DNA from: Bordetella holmesii ATCC 51541
GTDB lineage: Bacteria > Pseudomonadota > Gammaproteobacteria > Burkholderiales > Burkholderiaceae_B
Length of the DNA stretch: 64,000 nucleotides
Reading direction: 5' to 3'
Assembly: GCA_000612485.1 (NCBI GenBank)
Contig: CP007494.1
Location: 2,046,001-2,110,000, forward strand
The position numbers and the translations under genes are program-made. Under the pieces are notes generated by a model that saw only the letters and a program-made list of their open reading frames with translations, searched no databases and was not told where the DNA came from. Positions 36,927-47,250 of this stretch are shown piece by piece; position 1 is the stretch's first letter, and each line of letters opens with the position of its first letter.

Positions 36927-38424
36927 TGGCAAGCGAGATGGCATCCAACAATTTCCCCTGGCTTACGCTTGCGATCTTTGTTCCGATCGTATTCGGTCTG
37001 CTGGTGCTGGCGGTGGGTCGCGACGACCGTCCCTGCCTGACGCGGGGCTGTCGCTGATCGGCGCGGTCGCTGGCTTCCTGGTCACCATTCCCCTGTACAC
37101 CGGTTTCGACAAGACCACTGCCGCGATGCAGTTTGTCGAGAAGGCCTCTTGGATCGAGTCCTTCAACGTCAACTACCATCTCGGTGTGGACGGTATTTCC
37201 GTCTGGTTCGTGCTGCTGACGGCCTTTGTCACCATCATTGTGGTGGCGGCAGGCTGGGAGGTGATCACCAACCGTGTGTCGCAGTACATGGCCGCCTTCC
37301 TGATCCTGTCGGGTCTGATGGTCGGTGTGTTCTCGGCGTTGGACGGGTTGTTGTTTTACGTGTTCTTCGAAGCCACGCTGATCCCGATGTACATCATCGT
37401 GGGTGTGTGGGGCGGGCCGAACCGGGTTTACGCGGCCTTCAAGTTCTTTCTCTACACCCTGATGGGTTCGCTGTTGACCCTGGTGGCCTTTGTCTACCTG
37501 TGGCATGCATCGGGCGGATCCTTCGACATCCTGACCTGGCAGCAGACCAAACTCGGTTACACGCCGCAGATCCTGATCTTCGTCGCGCTGCTGGCCGCGT
37601 TTGCCGTGAAGGTGCCGATGTGGCCGGTGCACACCTGGCTGCCCGACGCTCACGTCGAAGCGCCTACCGGGGGTTCCGTGGTGCTGGCCGCCATCATGCT
37701 GAAGCTCGGCGCGTATGGTTTCCTGCGTTTTTCCCTGCCCATCGCGCCAGATGCCTCGCATAGCTTGTCGGGCATGATGATCGCACTGTCACTGGTTGCC
37801 GTGACCTATATCGGGCTGGTGGCGATCGTGCAGGAAGACATGAAGAAACTCGTGGCCTACTCGTCAGTGGCTCACATGGGCTTCGTGACGCTGGGCTTTT
37901 TCATTTTCAACACGGCTGGCGTCGAAGGCGCCATCGTGCAGATGATTTCCCACGGTTTCGTCTCGGGTGCGATGTTCCTGTGTATCGGCGTGCTTTACGA
38001 CCGCATGCATAGCCGTCGCATCGCCGATTACGGTGGCGTGATCAACGTCATGCCGCGGTTCGCGACCTTCTTCGTGCTTTTTTCGATGGCCAACAGCGGC
38101 TTGCCGGCTACTAGCGGTTTCGTGGGCGAGTTCATGGTCATCATGGGCGCGGTCGAGCACAACTTCTGGGTCGGCCTGCTGGCTGCCACAGCCCTGATCT
38201 TGGGAGCGTCCTACTCTCTGTGGATGGTCAAGCGCGTGGTCTTTGGTGATATCACCAATGAACATGTCCGCGAAATGTCCGACCTGAACCGCCGCGAGTT
38301 CTGGATTCTCGGTGTCATGGCGATCGCCGTGTTGTACATGGGGATCTATCCCAAGCCCTTTACCGATGTCATGCATGTGTCGGTGGAGGCCCTGCTGCAA
38401 CACGTGGCCGTCTCGAAACTGTAA
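36926..38424 (+). CDS. nuoM: NADH-quinone oxidoreductase subunit M, apparent frameshift near the 5' end
   Basis: A second antiporter-like proton pump of complex I. From the ATG at 36926 (or 36923) the protein reads NFPWLTLAIFVPIVFGLLVLAVGRDDRP and then hits a stop. Adding one G to the GGGG at 37043-37046 restores LSLIGAVAGFLVTIPLYTG and the remaining intact frame to 38424. That frame includes FFEATLIPMYIIVGVWG, HTWLPDAHVEAPTGGSVVLAAIMLKLGAYGF and the SHGFVSGAMFL lysine-region equivalent. Repaired length is about 499 residues, normal for NuoM. The surrounding thirteen nuo genes are intact, so an assembly error is more likely than gene loss. Confidence 0.92.
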
Positions 38425-38433
38425 GACAAGACA

Positions 38434-39918
38434 ATGATGCAATCCCACATCGATTTCGCTTTGGCCACACCAGAGATCCTGCTGCTGGTGCTGGCGCTGG
38501 CCGTGTTGCTCGTCGACGCGGTAAGCACCCACCCGGAACGCAAGACGACCTACGTGCTGACGTTGTGTACGCTGGCCGTATTGACGGTCGTCTCCCTGCT
38601 CCAATGGAAGAACGGCGTCAGCGGCAAGACCTTCAACGGCATGTATGTCACGGATGCGTTTTCGCACCTGCTGAAAATCACCTCGTACATCGCGGTGGCC
38701 GTCACCCTGATTTACGGTCGCCTGTATGCCCAGGCACGCGAGATGCTGCGAGGCGGTGAGCTCTACGTTCTGACGCTGATGGCCCTGCTGGGCCAGATGG
38801 TCATGATTTCGTCTGGCAACCTGATCTCCATCTATCTTGGTCTGGAGCTCATGTCTCTGGCCCTGTATGCACTGATCGCCTTGCGCCGTGACGACGCCGT
38901 CGCCACAGAAGCGGCCATGAAGTATTTCGTGCTTGGCGCGCTGGCTTCGGGGTTCCTGCTCTACGGCATGTCCATGGTCTATGGCGCAACCGGCCACCTC
39001 GACCTGGCCGAGATATCTCGCGTCATCGCCGCGGGTCAGGCGCAGGCCTTGCCGCTGGTCTTCGGTATTGTGTTCCTGGTGGCTGGTCTGGCATTCAAGT
39101 TGGGCGCGGTGCCCTTCCATATGTGGGTGCCCGACGTCTACCAGGGTTCGCCGACGGCCGTCACCCTCATTCTGGGTGGCGCGCCCAAGCTGGCTGCCTT
39201 TGCCATTACGATGCGTCTGCTTGTTGACGGCCTGCATGGCCTGGCCGCGGACTGGCAACCGATGCTGATGATTCTGGCTGTGCTGTCGCTGGCCATCGGT
39301 AACCTGACCGCCATCGCCCAGACCAACTTAAAGCGGATGTTGGCCTATTCGACCATCTCGCACATGGGCTTTGTGCTCCTGGGCCTGATGGCCGGTGTGG
39401 TGGACGGCAAACCCGATGCCTCTTCGGCTGCCTACGGTGCATCCCTGTTTTACATGATCACCTATGTGCTGACCACGTTGGCCAGCTTCGGTATCGTTCT
39501 GCTGCTCTCGCGTCAGGGCTTCGAGTGTGAAAACATCGATGATCTCAAAGGCTTGAACCGTCGCAGCCCTTGGCATGCCCTGATCGTCCTGCTGCTGATG
39601 TTCTCGCTGGCCGGGATTCCGCCGCTGGTGGGTTTCTATGCCAAGCTGGCGATTCTCCAGGCTGTGGTCGAGTCGGGTCATGTTGCCCTGGCCGTCATCG
39701 CGGTACTGTTCTCGCTGATCGGCGCCTTCTATTACCTGCGAGTGGTCAAGGTCGTCTACTTCGACGAACCCGTGGGTGAGGCGGCTCCGGTCACGGGGAC
39801 CTGCCTGCAGCGCGGGGTACTGTCGATAAACGGCGCCCTGATTCTCCTCCTGGGCATCTTGCCTGGCGGTCTGATGGCTTTGTGCGTACAGGTCATCAGG
39901 AGCTCGATAGGCGGTTGA
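38434..39918 (+). CDS. nuoN: NADH-quinone oxidoreductase subunit N
   Basis: The third antiporter-like subunit, 494 residues, about fourteen helices. Conserved segments are [21 protein letters not shown] (helix-5 Glu), [39 protein letters not shown] and [18 protein letters not shown]. It is the last nuo gene. A DUF2818 gene follows after 7 bases. Confidence 0.95.
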   Translation: MMQSHIDFALATPEILLLVLALAVLLVDAVSTHPERKTTYVLTLCTLAVLTVVSLLQWKNGVSGKTFNGMYVTDAFSHLLKITSYIAVAVTLIYGRLYAQAREMLRGGELYVLTLMALLGQMVMISSGNLISIYLGLELMSLALYALIALRRDDAVATEAAMKYFVLGALASGFLLYGMSMVYGATGHLDLAEISRVIAAGQAQALPLVFGIVFLVAGLAFKLGAVPFHMWVPDVYQGSPTAVTLILGGAPKLAAFAITMRLLVDGLHGLAADWQPMLMILAVLSLAIGNLTAIAQTNLKRMLAYSTISHMGFVLLGLMAGVVDGKPDASSAAYGASLFYMITYVLTTLASFGIVLLLSRQGFECENIDDLKGLNRRSPWHALIVLLLMFSLAGIPPLVGFYAKLAILQAVVESGHVALAVIAVLFSLIGAFYYLRVVKVVYFDEPVGEAAPVTGTCLQRGVLSINGALILLLGILPGGLMALCVQVIRSSIGG

Positions 39919-39925
39919 TCCCTCA

Positions 39926-40240
39926 GTGAATCAAACCCTGGCCGTCTGGTTGTTGATCGCGCTGGCCTTCATCAGCGCGAATCTTCCCTTCCTGACGGAC
40001 CGGGTGTTTGCCGTGTTTCCCCTGAAAAACGGCAAACCGGTTGCGATCCGCTTTCTCGAACTGCTGGTTTACTACCTGATCGTTGGCTTGGCAGGGCACG
40101 CATTCGAATCCGCGCTGGGCAACTCCTTTACGCAGGCCTGGGAGTTTTATGCCATCACATTGAGCCTGTATGTGGTGCTGGCGTTTCCGGGCTTCGTCTA
40201 TCGCTATCTTTACCAGCGTGGACGCAATCGGCCGGCGTAA
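39926..40240 (+). CDS. DUF2818 family membrane protein
   Basis: A 104-residue protein with three predicted membrane helices and the family pattern LAFISANLPFLTDRVFAVFPLKNGKP (residues ~12-37), then ELLVYYLIVGLAGHAFE. DUF2818 genes sit behind nuoN in many betaproteobacteria, suggesting a link to complex I assembly or stability, which is inference from position only. The start is GTG at 39926. An intrinsic terminator follows immediately. Confidence 0.85.
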   Translation: MNQTLAVWLLIALAFISANLPFLTDRVFAVFPLKNGKPVAIRFLELLVYYLIVGLAGHAFESALGNSFTQAWEFYAITLSLYVVLAFPGFVYRYLYQRGRNRPA

Positions 40241-40268
40241 AAAAACCTCCCGTTGGGAGGTTTTTTTT
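40241..40268. terminator. Bidirectional terminator between the nuo operon and serB
   Basis: AAAAACCTCCC-GTT-GGGAGGTTTTT with T8 on the plus strand and A7 on the other side. It serves the nuo/DUF2818 unit and can also end the convergent serB transcript. Confidence 0.93.
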
Positions 40269-40300
40269 GATGTGCCCGTCAGGAAAGCAGAACCGCTGCT

Positions 40301-41158
40301 TCACCCCTCGAACCAATTCAGCACACCGTCGAGGCCGCTGACGCTAAGTGCGTAAGGCGTCTGCTGGCGGACGATGGGCTTGGCGTGATAGGCCACGGCA
40401 TATCGGGCGCGCGCCAGCATGAGCAGATCGTTGGCGCCGTCGCCCAGGGCGATGATCTGATCGGCGCTGGCGCCGTGCTCGCTCGCAAACGCCTCCAGAT
40501 AGCGGGCCTTGGCTGCGCCATCCAGAATGTCGCCCAGCACGCGTCCGGTCAGCTTGCCGCCGGCGTCGATCTCCAGCGTGTTGGCGTGCGCGCTATCGAG
40601 ATTCAGGCGCGCACGCAGCCGCTCGGTGAAAAAGGTAAAGCCGCCGGAGACCAACAGAGTTTTGATACCGGCAGCCTGCACCGAGGCAAGTAATTGCTCG
40701 GCGCCCGGGTTCAGGCGCAGCCTTTCCTCATACACGCGCTCCAGCACGGTGGCAGGCGTGCCTTGCAGCAGCGCGACCCGCCGCCGCAGGCTTTCGGAGA
40801 AATCCTTGATCTCGCCTCGCATGGCCGCCTCGGTGATTTGCGTAACCTTCTCACCCACACCCGCACACACGGCAATCTCATCGATGCACTCGATGTTGAT
40901 TAGCGTGGAGTCCATGTCCATGGCCAGCACTTTGCAACTGCTCAGTTTGAGGCCGGCGGGTACGAAGGCGGTGTCGATGGCGTGGCGTTCGGCCCAGTCA
41001 TGCACTTGCGCGCGGGTGTCCGCGTCGTGCGCTACGTTGAGCAGGCGGGCGGCCGTCGTCGTGATACGCGCGATGCCTTCGGCTCGTGCCAAGGCCGCCA
41101 ACTGTTCGGCGTGGTGGGCGGTAAGGCCCGGTGATTGAATGATGAGATGGGTGCTCAT
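40301..41158 (-). CDS. serB: Phosphoserine phosphatase
   Basis: A HAD-superfamily enzyme that makes L-serine from phosphoserine. The 285-residue protein has the nucleophile motif AMDMDSTLINIECIDEIA (residues ~78-95, first Asp is the nucleophile), TLLVSGGFTFF (motif II Ser) and ALGDGANDLLML (motif IV). The N-terminal ~75 residues form the extra domain seen in proteobacterial SerB. It lies upstream of the nuo terminator on the opposite strand and 25 bases downstream of mfd. Confidence 0.94.
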   Translation of the reverse strand: MSTHLIIQSPGLTAHHAEQLAALARAEGIARITTTAARLLNVAHDADTRAQVHDWAERHAIDTAFVPAGLKLSSCKVLAMDMDSTLINIECIDEIAVCAGVGEKVTQITEAAMRGEIKDFSESLRRRVALLQGTPATVLERVYEERLRLNPGAEQLLASVQAAGIKTLLVSGGFTFFTERLRARLNLDSAHANTLEIDAGGKLTGRVLGDILDGAAKARYLEAFASEHGASADQIIALGDGANDLLMLARARYAVAYHAKPIVRQQTPYALSVSGLDGVLNWFEG

Positions 41159-41183
41159 GGAGGGATGCGTGATGTTTAGCGGG

Positions 41184-44100
41184 CTATTTTAGAGAGCGCA
41201 GCACGGCACGCACGGCGTCGGCGCGTGCGGTGACCTGCGCTGTGGTGATTTCAATGCGCAGCTTGTCCTGTCCGGAGAGTTTGATGTGGCGCTGCTTTTG
41301 CACCAGTTCGATGATGCGCAAGGGATCGACGACGGCCTTTGGGCCAAACTGCAGTAGCGCCTGGGTTTCGCTGACGTCGATCTTGACGATGCCTAATGGT
41401 TCGGCGGCCAGGCGCAGCCGATGCGTGGTCAACAGCGTCTGAGCAGGCTCGGGCAGCTTACCGAACCGGTCGATCAACTCTTCCTGAATGCGGATGAGGT
41501 CGTCCTCATCGTGCGCATGCGACAGCCGTTTGTAGATGGCCAGCCTGCCATGCACGTCGGGGCAGTAATCGGATGGCAGCAGGGCGGGCGCATGGAGGTT
41601 GACTTCGCATGCCAGTTTGAACGGAGCATCCAGGTCGGGTTCTTCGCCTGATTTCAATGCACGCACTGCCTCGCTGAGCATTTCGTTGTACATCGAGAAA
41701 CCGACTTCCTGAATGTTGCCGGACTGGGAGTCGCCCAGAATCTCGCCAGTACCGCGGATTTCCAGATCGTGCATGGCAAGGTAGAAACCGGAACCCAGCT
41801 CTTCCATTGCCTGGATGGCCTCAAGACGCTTTTTGGCATTGCTCGTGATGGCATCTTCGCCCGGCGTAAGCAGATAGGCGTAGGCCTGATGATGCGAGCG
41901 GCCGACCCGGCCGCGCAACTGGTGCAATTGAGCCAGGCCAAAACGATCGGCTCGGTGGATAACGATGGTATTGGCGCTGGGCACGTCAATGCCCGTTTCG
42001 ATGATGGTCGTGCATAGCAGCACATTGAAGCGCTGTTGATAAAAGTCCTTCATGACCTGCTCGAGCTCGCGCTCGGGCATTTGGCCATGTGCTACGCCTA
42101 TGCGTGCCTCGGGTACGAGTTCCTCCAGTCGCGCCCGGCGATTGTGGATGGTCTCGACCTCGTTGTGCAGAAAGTAGGCTTGTCCGCCACGCTTGAGTTC
42201 GCGTAGCAACGCTTCCCGTATGGTGCTGCCGTCTTCGCGCCGCACGAAGGTCTTGATGGCCAGGCGCTTTTGCGGCGCGGTGGCTATCACGGAGAAGTCG
42301 CGTATGCCTTCGAGCGACATGCCCAGCGTGCGGGGGATAGGCGTGGCCGTGAGCGTCAGAACGTCCACTTCGGCTCGCAAAGCTTTGAGTGTCTCTTTCT
42401 GGCGTACGCCGAATCGATGCTCCTCATCGATGATGACCAGGCCCAGGCGTTTGAAGTGGACATCCTTGGACAGGATTTTGTGAGTGCCAATGACGATATC
42501 CACACGCCCGTCATTGATACCTTCGATGGCGGCACTGACTTCCTTGGCTGACCGAAAGCGCGACAGCTCCACCACGCGCACGGGCCACTCGGCAAAGCGG
42601 TCCGAAAATGTCTGTGCATGTTGCTCGGCCAGGAGAGTGGTCGGGCACAGCAGGGCGACCTGCTTGCCGTTGGCCACGGCCAGAAAGGCGGCGCGCAGCG
42701 CGACCTCGGTCTTGCCAAAGCCCACATCGCCGCAGACCAGGCGGTCCATGGGCTTGCCGGAGGTCATGTCCAGGATGACGGCCTGGATGGCGGCAGACTG
42801 ATCGGGCGTCTCTTCGAAGCCGAAGCCTTCGGCAAAAGCTTCATAGTCCGACAGTGGCAGATTGAAAGCGTAGCCTTCGCGCGCGGCGCGTTGCGCATAC
42901 AGCGCGAGCAATTCGGCGGCGGTGTCGCGGACTTGCCTTGCGGCTTTCTTTCTGGCCTTGTCCCACTGCCCGGAGCCGAGTTGATGCAGTGGCGCGGCGT
43001 CGGGATCTGCGCCGCTATAGCGCGCAATGACGTGCAACTGTGATACCGGCACATAGAGCGTGGCGCCGCTGGCGTACTCCAGGTGCAGGAACTCCATCTC
43101 TCCTTCACCCATGTCCATATTGACCAACCCGTGGTAGCGGCCGATGCCGTGCTGGGCATGAACGACAGGATCGCCCTCACGCAGTTCGGCCAGGTCGCGC
43201 ACCATGGCTTCGACGTTGCTGCTGCCTTCCTGGGTGCGTTTGCCGCGTCGCTTGACGCCCGCATTGCCGGGGTAGAGGTCGTTCTCGGTGAGAAAAACCA
43301 AACCGCCTTCGGTGAGCCCAAAACCCGCCGTCAGGGGCGCGATGGTCAGCCCGAAGTTGGCCGGTGTTTGTAGAAAACCGGCGATCTCGTCGGTCTGCTC
43401 TGTCGCCGCGAGACCTTGCTCGGCCAGCATTTGGGATAGCGTTTCGCGTCGGCCTGCGGAGTCCGCGCATAGCAGTACGCGGGCGCCGGGGCGCGCCACG
43501 AGCGCACGCAACTTGGCTACCGGGTCTTCGGCGCGGCGGGCGACAGCCACGTCCGGCGCGTTGCAAAAGTCCGGGTGCGGCGGCTCGCCGGTCAGTGCCA
43601 GGCGGGCGAAGTCCTTGAAACCGCCATATAACGCTTCTCCATCCAGAAACAGCGCCGATGGCGGCAGCACGGGCCGTTCGCGGTCGCTTTTGAGGAAGTT
43701 ATAGCGGCTGGCAGTGTCCTGGGAGAACCTCTGGATGGCGTCGTCGATATTGCCCAGAGGGACGGTGAGCGTACCGGTCTTGAGGTAGTCAAACAGCGTA
43801 GCCGTCTGTTCGAAAAACAACGGCAGATAATATTCGACTCCGGCGAAAGCGATCCCATTGCCGATGTCCTTGTAGGGCAGGGCGCGGGACGGATCGCCCT
43901 CGAAAACCTCACGGAAACGCGCACGAAAATGGTTGCGTGCCGCCTCGTCCATGGGAAATTCGCGTCCCGGCAGAAGCTGAACTTCGGCCACGGGGTAAAG
44001 GCTGCGCTGGGTATCAACGTCAAAGGCGCGGATGGATTCGATCTCGTCATCGAAAAGGTCCAGCCGGTAGGGCACCGCCGACCCCATGGGGAACAGGTCG

Positions 44101-44620
44101 ACCAATCCGCCCCGCAGGCAGAACTCGCCAGGCGCGGTGACCTGAGTCACGTGGGTGTAGTTTGCCAGTGTCAGTTGCGCGCGCAGCGCCGCTTCGTCCA
44201 GTTTGTCGCGTTGGCGAAACGAAAAGGTATAGGCCGCCAGGAAAGCGGGGGCGGAAGGCGGTATAAGGCCGTGGTCACCGGCACCGTCAGGATGTCGACC
44301 GATTCGGTCATCAACGCGTGCAGGGTATGCAGACGCTCCGAGATCAGATCTTGATGGGGCGAAAATGCGTCGTAGGGCAGCGTTTCCCAGTCAGGGAGCT
44401 GACGCACGCGCAGTTCGGGCGCAAACAAGGGTACTTCATCGGCCAGGCGCTGGGCCTGTAGCGGATCGGCCGCCAGCACGACGATGGGCTTGCGGGCCTG
44501 GCGCGCCAGGTCGGCAAGCAGCCATCCATCGCCCGAACCGGGGGGGCAGGGTTGAACAAAGCGCGTCCCGGGTTTGAGGGCGGCCAGGGTAGGGGAGGTG
44601 GACGGCAGCTGCGTATCCAC
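41184..44620 (-). CDS. mfd: Transcription-repair coupling factor Mfd, apparent frameshift
   Basis: Mfd removes RNA polymerase stalled at lesions and recruits UvrA. From GTG at 44620 the N-terminal UvrB-like domain reads ADPLQAQRLADEVPLFAPELRVRQLPDWETLPYD, then FSPHQDLISERLHTL. At a C5 run (plus-strand GGGGG at 44247-44251) the frame is lost. One more C would read through into TLANYTHVTQVTAPGEFCLRGGLVDLFP. The rest is intact: the RNAP-interaction domain, Walker A VCGDVGFGKTEVALRAAF, VIIDEEHRFGVRQ, TATPIPRTLGMSL, and the C-terminal D7 domain. The repaired length is about 1146 residues, normal for Mfd. Confidence 0.92.
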
Positions 44621-44674
44621 TGAGGTGGGGGCGAGGAGTCATGCATTGCCGGGAAATTATAAAATCTCCTGATC

Positions 44675-45376
44675 ATGTCTGACTCTTTAATCGCAATTGT
44701 TCCTGCCGCCGGTGTCGGCAGCCGCGCCAGCGGCCTTGCAGAAGACGGTTTGCCCAAGCAATATCGTCCGCTGGGCGGACTCCCCATGTTGCGTCGGGCG
44801 GTGCTCGCGCTGCTTGCCGATCCGCGTATCGCCCAGGTTCGGGTCGCTGTCAGCGCTCAGGATGACTGGGCCGCGCAGGCACTCGACGGTTTGCCGCGCA
44901 CGGTGTGGCGCCCTTGCGGCGGCCCCACGCGCGCGGATACCGTGGCTGCCGCGTTGGCCGATGCGGCGCTATCTGATCAGACCTGGGTGTTGGTCCACGA
45001 TGCTGCCCGCCCGGGTCTGCCGCCGGAGGCATTGGCGCGGCTCATCGATGCCTGCCAGGAGGATGATGTGGGCGGTTTGCTGGCGCTTCCGGTGGCCGAT
45101 ACGGTGAAAGCGGCCGGCGTGCAAGAGCCGGGCGGCTGCCGTGTGCGTCTGACCGTAGACCGGGATGGGCTGTGGCTGGCGCAGACGCCTCAGATGTTCC
45201 GTGCGGGGCTGCTCAGGCACGCGCTGCAGCAGGCGCGTGAGGAGGCCATCGCCGTGACGGACGAGGCTTCCGCAGTCGAGGCGCAGGGGCTGGCCCCTCG
45301 CCTGGTCGCCGGTTCAGCGCGCAATTTCAAAGTGACTTGGCCGGATGATTTCGCTCTGATGGAAAAATGGTTATGA
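44675..45376 (+). CDS. ispD: 2-C-methyl-D-erythritol 4-phosphate cytidylyltransferase
   Basis: IspD adds CMP to MEP in the non-mevalonate isoprenoid pathway. The 233-residue protein has the nucleotide-binding loop [12 protein letters not shown]...LPKQY (residues ~8-29), [12 protein letters not shown] and the C-terminal [11 protein letters not shown]. It is divergent from mfd and overlaps ispF by four bases (ATGA), so IspD and IspF, which act two steps apart, are co-translated. Confidence 0.95.
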   Translation: MSDSLIAIVPAAGVGSRASGLAEDGLPKQYRPLGGLPMLRRAVLALLADPRIAQVRVAVSAQDDWAAQALDGLPRTVWRPCGGPTRADTVAAALADAALSDQTWVLVHDAARPGLPPEALARLIDACQEDDVGGLLALPVADTVKAAGVQEPGGCRVRLTVDRDGLWLAQTPQMFRAGLLRHALQQAREEAIAVTDEASAVEAQGLAPRLVAGSARNFKVTWPDDFALMEKWL

Positions 45377-45861
45377 AGATCCCTTTTCGTGTTGGGCAAG
45401 GTTTTGATGTGCATGCACTGGTCGTCGGACGGCCCTTGATCATCGGTGGTGTGCGCATCGAGCACACGCATGGGCTTCTCGGTCACTCCGATGCCGATGT
45501 GCTGCTGCACGCGGTGACCGATGCGGTGCTCGGCGCAGCGGGTTTGGGCGACATCGGGCGTCATTTCCCCGATACGGATCCGCGTTTCAAGGGCGCCGAT
45601 AGCCGGGTGCTGCTGCGCGAAGCAATGTCGCGGGTGCGCGAAGCCGGCTGGCAGGTCGTGAATGTGGACGCTACCGTGCACGCGCAGGCACCCAAGATCG
45701 GCCCGCATGCCGCGGCCATGGCGGCCAACGTCGCCGAGGACCTGCAGGTGGACGCCACCGCGGTCAACATCAAGGCCAAGACCAATGAGGGTTTGGGTTA
45801 TCTGGGCCGCAAGGAAGGTATTGCCGCTACCGTCGTCGCGCTCATCACCCGCCTCGACTGA
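45373..45861 (+). CDS. ispF: 2-C-methyl-D-erythritol 2,4-cyclodiphosphate synthase
   Basis: IspF cyclises CDP-ME 2-phosphate to MEcPP. The 162-residue protein shows [11 protein letters not shown] (zinc ligands Asp and His), [17 protein letters not shown] and [13 protein letters not shown], and ends [11 protein letters not shown] chose the ATG at 45373, overlapping the ispD stop, over ATG 45367. IS1001 begins 35 bases after the stop. Confidence 0.95.
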   Translation: MKIPFRVGQGFDVHALVVGRPLIIGGVRIEHTHGLLGHSDADVLLHAVTDAVLGAAGLGDIGRHFPDTDPRFKGADSRVLLREAMSRVREAGWQVVNVDATVHAQAPKIGPHAAAMAANVAEDLQVDATAVNIKAKTNEGLGYLGRKEGIAATVVALITRLD

Positions 45862-45888
45862 GTTGCGGCGCGTGTCGCTTGCCCAAGC

Positions 45889-45896
45889 AAAAAAAA
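45889..45896. repeat. Left copy of the 8-bp target duplication of IS1001 (A8)
   Basis: AAAAAAAA abuts the left inverted repeat; an identical A8 follows the right end at 47203-47210. An 8-bp duplication is usual for the ISL3 family. Confidence 0.85.
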
Positions 45897-45899
45897 GGT

Positions 45900-47120
45900 T
45901 CATCGAGGAATATCGGGGAATGCAGACCGGATCTTGAGGAAGAAGTACTCCTGATCGCGGTAGCCGTAGGCGCGGCGCTTGATGACTTTGATGGTGTTGT
46001 TGATGCCCTCGACGATGCTGGTGTTGAGCCGGTGGCGACAGCGAGACAGAATCCCGTGCAGATAGGCTTTTAGCTTGAGCGCGAAGTGAGCCAAGGCGGC
46101 GATGCCGCTGCCCTGAGCCTGTTGCAGCCAGTGATCCCATGCCTGGCGGGCGTAGCCGGGGTGTTGGTAGAACCACAGCTGTTTGAGCTCATCGCGCATC
46201 AGATAAGCGGTGAGCAAGGGCTGGTTGGCCTGGAGCAACTCGTCCAACTTTACCGATTGGCACGGATCGAGGTTTTTGCGATTGCGCAGCAGTAGCCAGC
46301 GACTGGACTTGATCACCCGGCGGGCCGGCTTGTCGTGCCGCAACTGGTTCGCTTGGTCTACACGCACCCGGTCTATCACTTCACGGCCGTACTTGGCCAC
46401 GACGTGGAACAGGTCGTAGACGATCTCGGCGTTGGGGCAGTTGGCCTGGATCTCCAGCTCATAGGCCGTCGTCATGTCGATCGCTACGGCCCGGATCTGC
46501 TGGGCAACCCCAGTTGGCAGTTGTTCGAAGAAGGCTCTGGCCGTCTCGCGCGAGCGGCCATCACCGATCCATAGCACCTGACGGCGGATCGGATCGACAA
46601 CGACCGTGGCATAACGATGGCCCTTGTGTAGAGCGAACTCGTCCATCGCTAGGTAGTGGATCTGGCTCCAGTCCGGCTCTTGGATCGCCCGTCGCAGCAG
46701 GGCCTTGTCCAGCGCCTTGACCGTGTGCCAACCCAGTTGGAAGAAGCGCGCCACGGCCAGAATGTTGCTGGACTCAAGCAACTGGCTGACCGCCTCGGCC
46801 AGCCGGTCGGTCACTCGCTGGTAACGGCCCAGCCAGCTCAGCCTCTCCAGATGCGGTCCACCGCACTGCTCGCACCAGACCCGCCGACGCGGCACTACCA
46901 GCGTCACTCGCAGCGCCATTAGCGGCAGATCCCGCACCCGGCGCGTGGTCGTCTCATGCACCTGCCGACATCGGTTGCCGCAGTGCTCGCAGTGCATCGT
47001 TCGCGCTGAAGGCTTCAGGTAAATCGTGACCGTCCGGCTCTCACCTTCAGGCCACACGACCCGCTCCACCCGATAACCTTCCCACCCACCCAACCTCTCG
47101 ATCGTCTTGCGGTCCAGCAT
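45900..47120 (-). CDS. IS1001 transposase (ISL3 family)
   Basis: A 406-residue DDE transposase. The N-terminal zinc-finger-like segment has CEHCGNRC and CEQCGGPHLERL, followed by a helix-turn-helix (RYQRVTDRLAEAVSQLLE). Then come the catalytic core (YLAMDEFALHKGHRYATVV, AIDMTTAYELEIQANCPNAEIVYDLFHV) and the C-terminal Glu region (SIVEGINNTIKVIKRRAYGYRD). The ATG at 47120 is chosen because it gives the known IS1001 transposase length; an earlier in-frame start would lie within the upstream hairpin. No frameshift is seen. Confidence 0.93.
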   Translation of the reverse strand: MLDRKTIERLGGWEGYRVERVVWPEGESRTVTIYLKPSARTMHCEHCGNRCRQVHETTTRRVRDLPLMALRVTLVVPRRRVWCEQCGGPHLERLSWLGRYQRVTDRLAEAVSQLLESSNILAVARFFQLGWHTVKALDKALLRRAIQEPDWSQIHYLAMDEFALHKGHRYATVVVDPIRRQVLWIGDGRSRETARAFFEQLPTGVAQQIRAVAIDMTTAYELEIQANCPNAEIVYDLFHVVAKYGREVIDRVRVDQANQLRHDKPARRVIKSSRWLLLRNRKNLDPCQSVKLDELLQANQPLLTAYLMRDELKQLWFYQHPGYARQAWDHWLQQAQGSGIAALAHFALKLKAYLHGILSRCRHRLNTSIVEGINNTIKVIKRRAYGYRDQEYFFLKIRSAFPDIPR

Positions 47121-47129
47121 GATCCCGGC

Positions 47130-47157
47130 CTTGATCCTTGAAAAATCAAGGATCAAG
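47130..47157 (-). other. Strong hairpin upstream of the IS1001 transposase start
   Basis: CTTGATCCTTGA-AAAA-TCAAGGATCAAG forms a perfect 12-bp stem, ending 10 bases before the transposase ATG on the minus strand. If transcription enters from outside the element, this hairpin would form in the mRNA just ahead of the start codon. Confidence 0.75.
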
Positions 47158-47202
47158 CGTAACGGCAATCAAGCACGGCTCCACGCTATTCCGCGATGAA
47201 CC

Positions 47203-47229
47203 AAAAAAAACCGGCTCTGCTGAGCCGGT
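47203..47229 (-). terminator. Intrinsic terminator of ahpC-ahpD, T-tract targeted by IS1001
   Basis: On the minus strand ACCGGCTC-AGCA-GAGCCGGT is followed by eight T, which are the A8 at 47203-47210 on the plus strand. The T-run is also the right copy of the IS1001 target duplication, so the terminator keeps its full T-tract after the insertion. Confidence 0.88.
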
Positions 47230-47250
47230 CGTGCCTTGTTGCAGGCGGGC

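Larger units (their letters stand above)
45897..47202 (-). mobile_element. IS1001-type insertion sequence (ISL3 family), complete
   Basis: The element is exactly 1306 bp, the known length of IS1001. The ends are imperfect inverted repeats: GGTTCATCGAGGAATATCGG at the left and, reverse-complemented, GGTTCATCGCGGAATAGCGT at the right. Identical A8 target duplications flank it. One transposase gene fills the element on the minus strand, with its stop codon inside the left repeat. The insertion lies in the T-tract of the ahpD terminator, between ispF and ahpD, so no coding sequence is broken. It appears intact and potentially mobile. Confidence 0.95.

Noticed and set aside
45897..47202. IS1001 as a gene disruption of ispF or ahpD
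   Set aside because: Both genes end normally outside the element; the insertion is in a terminator between them.
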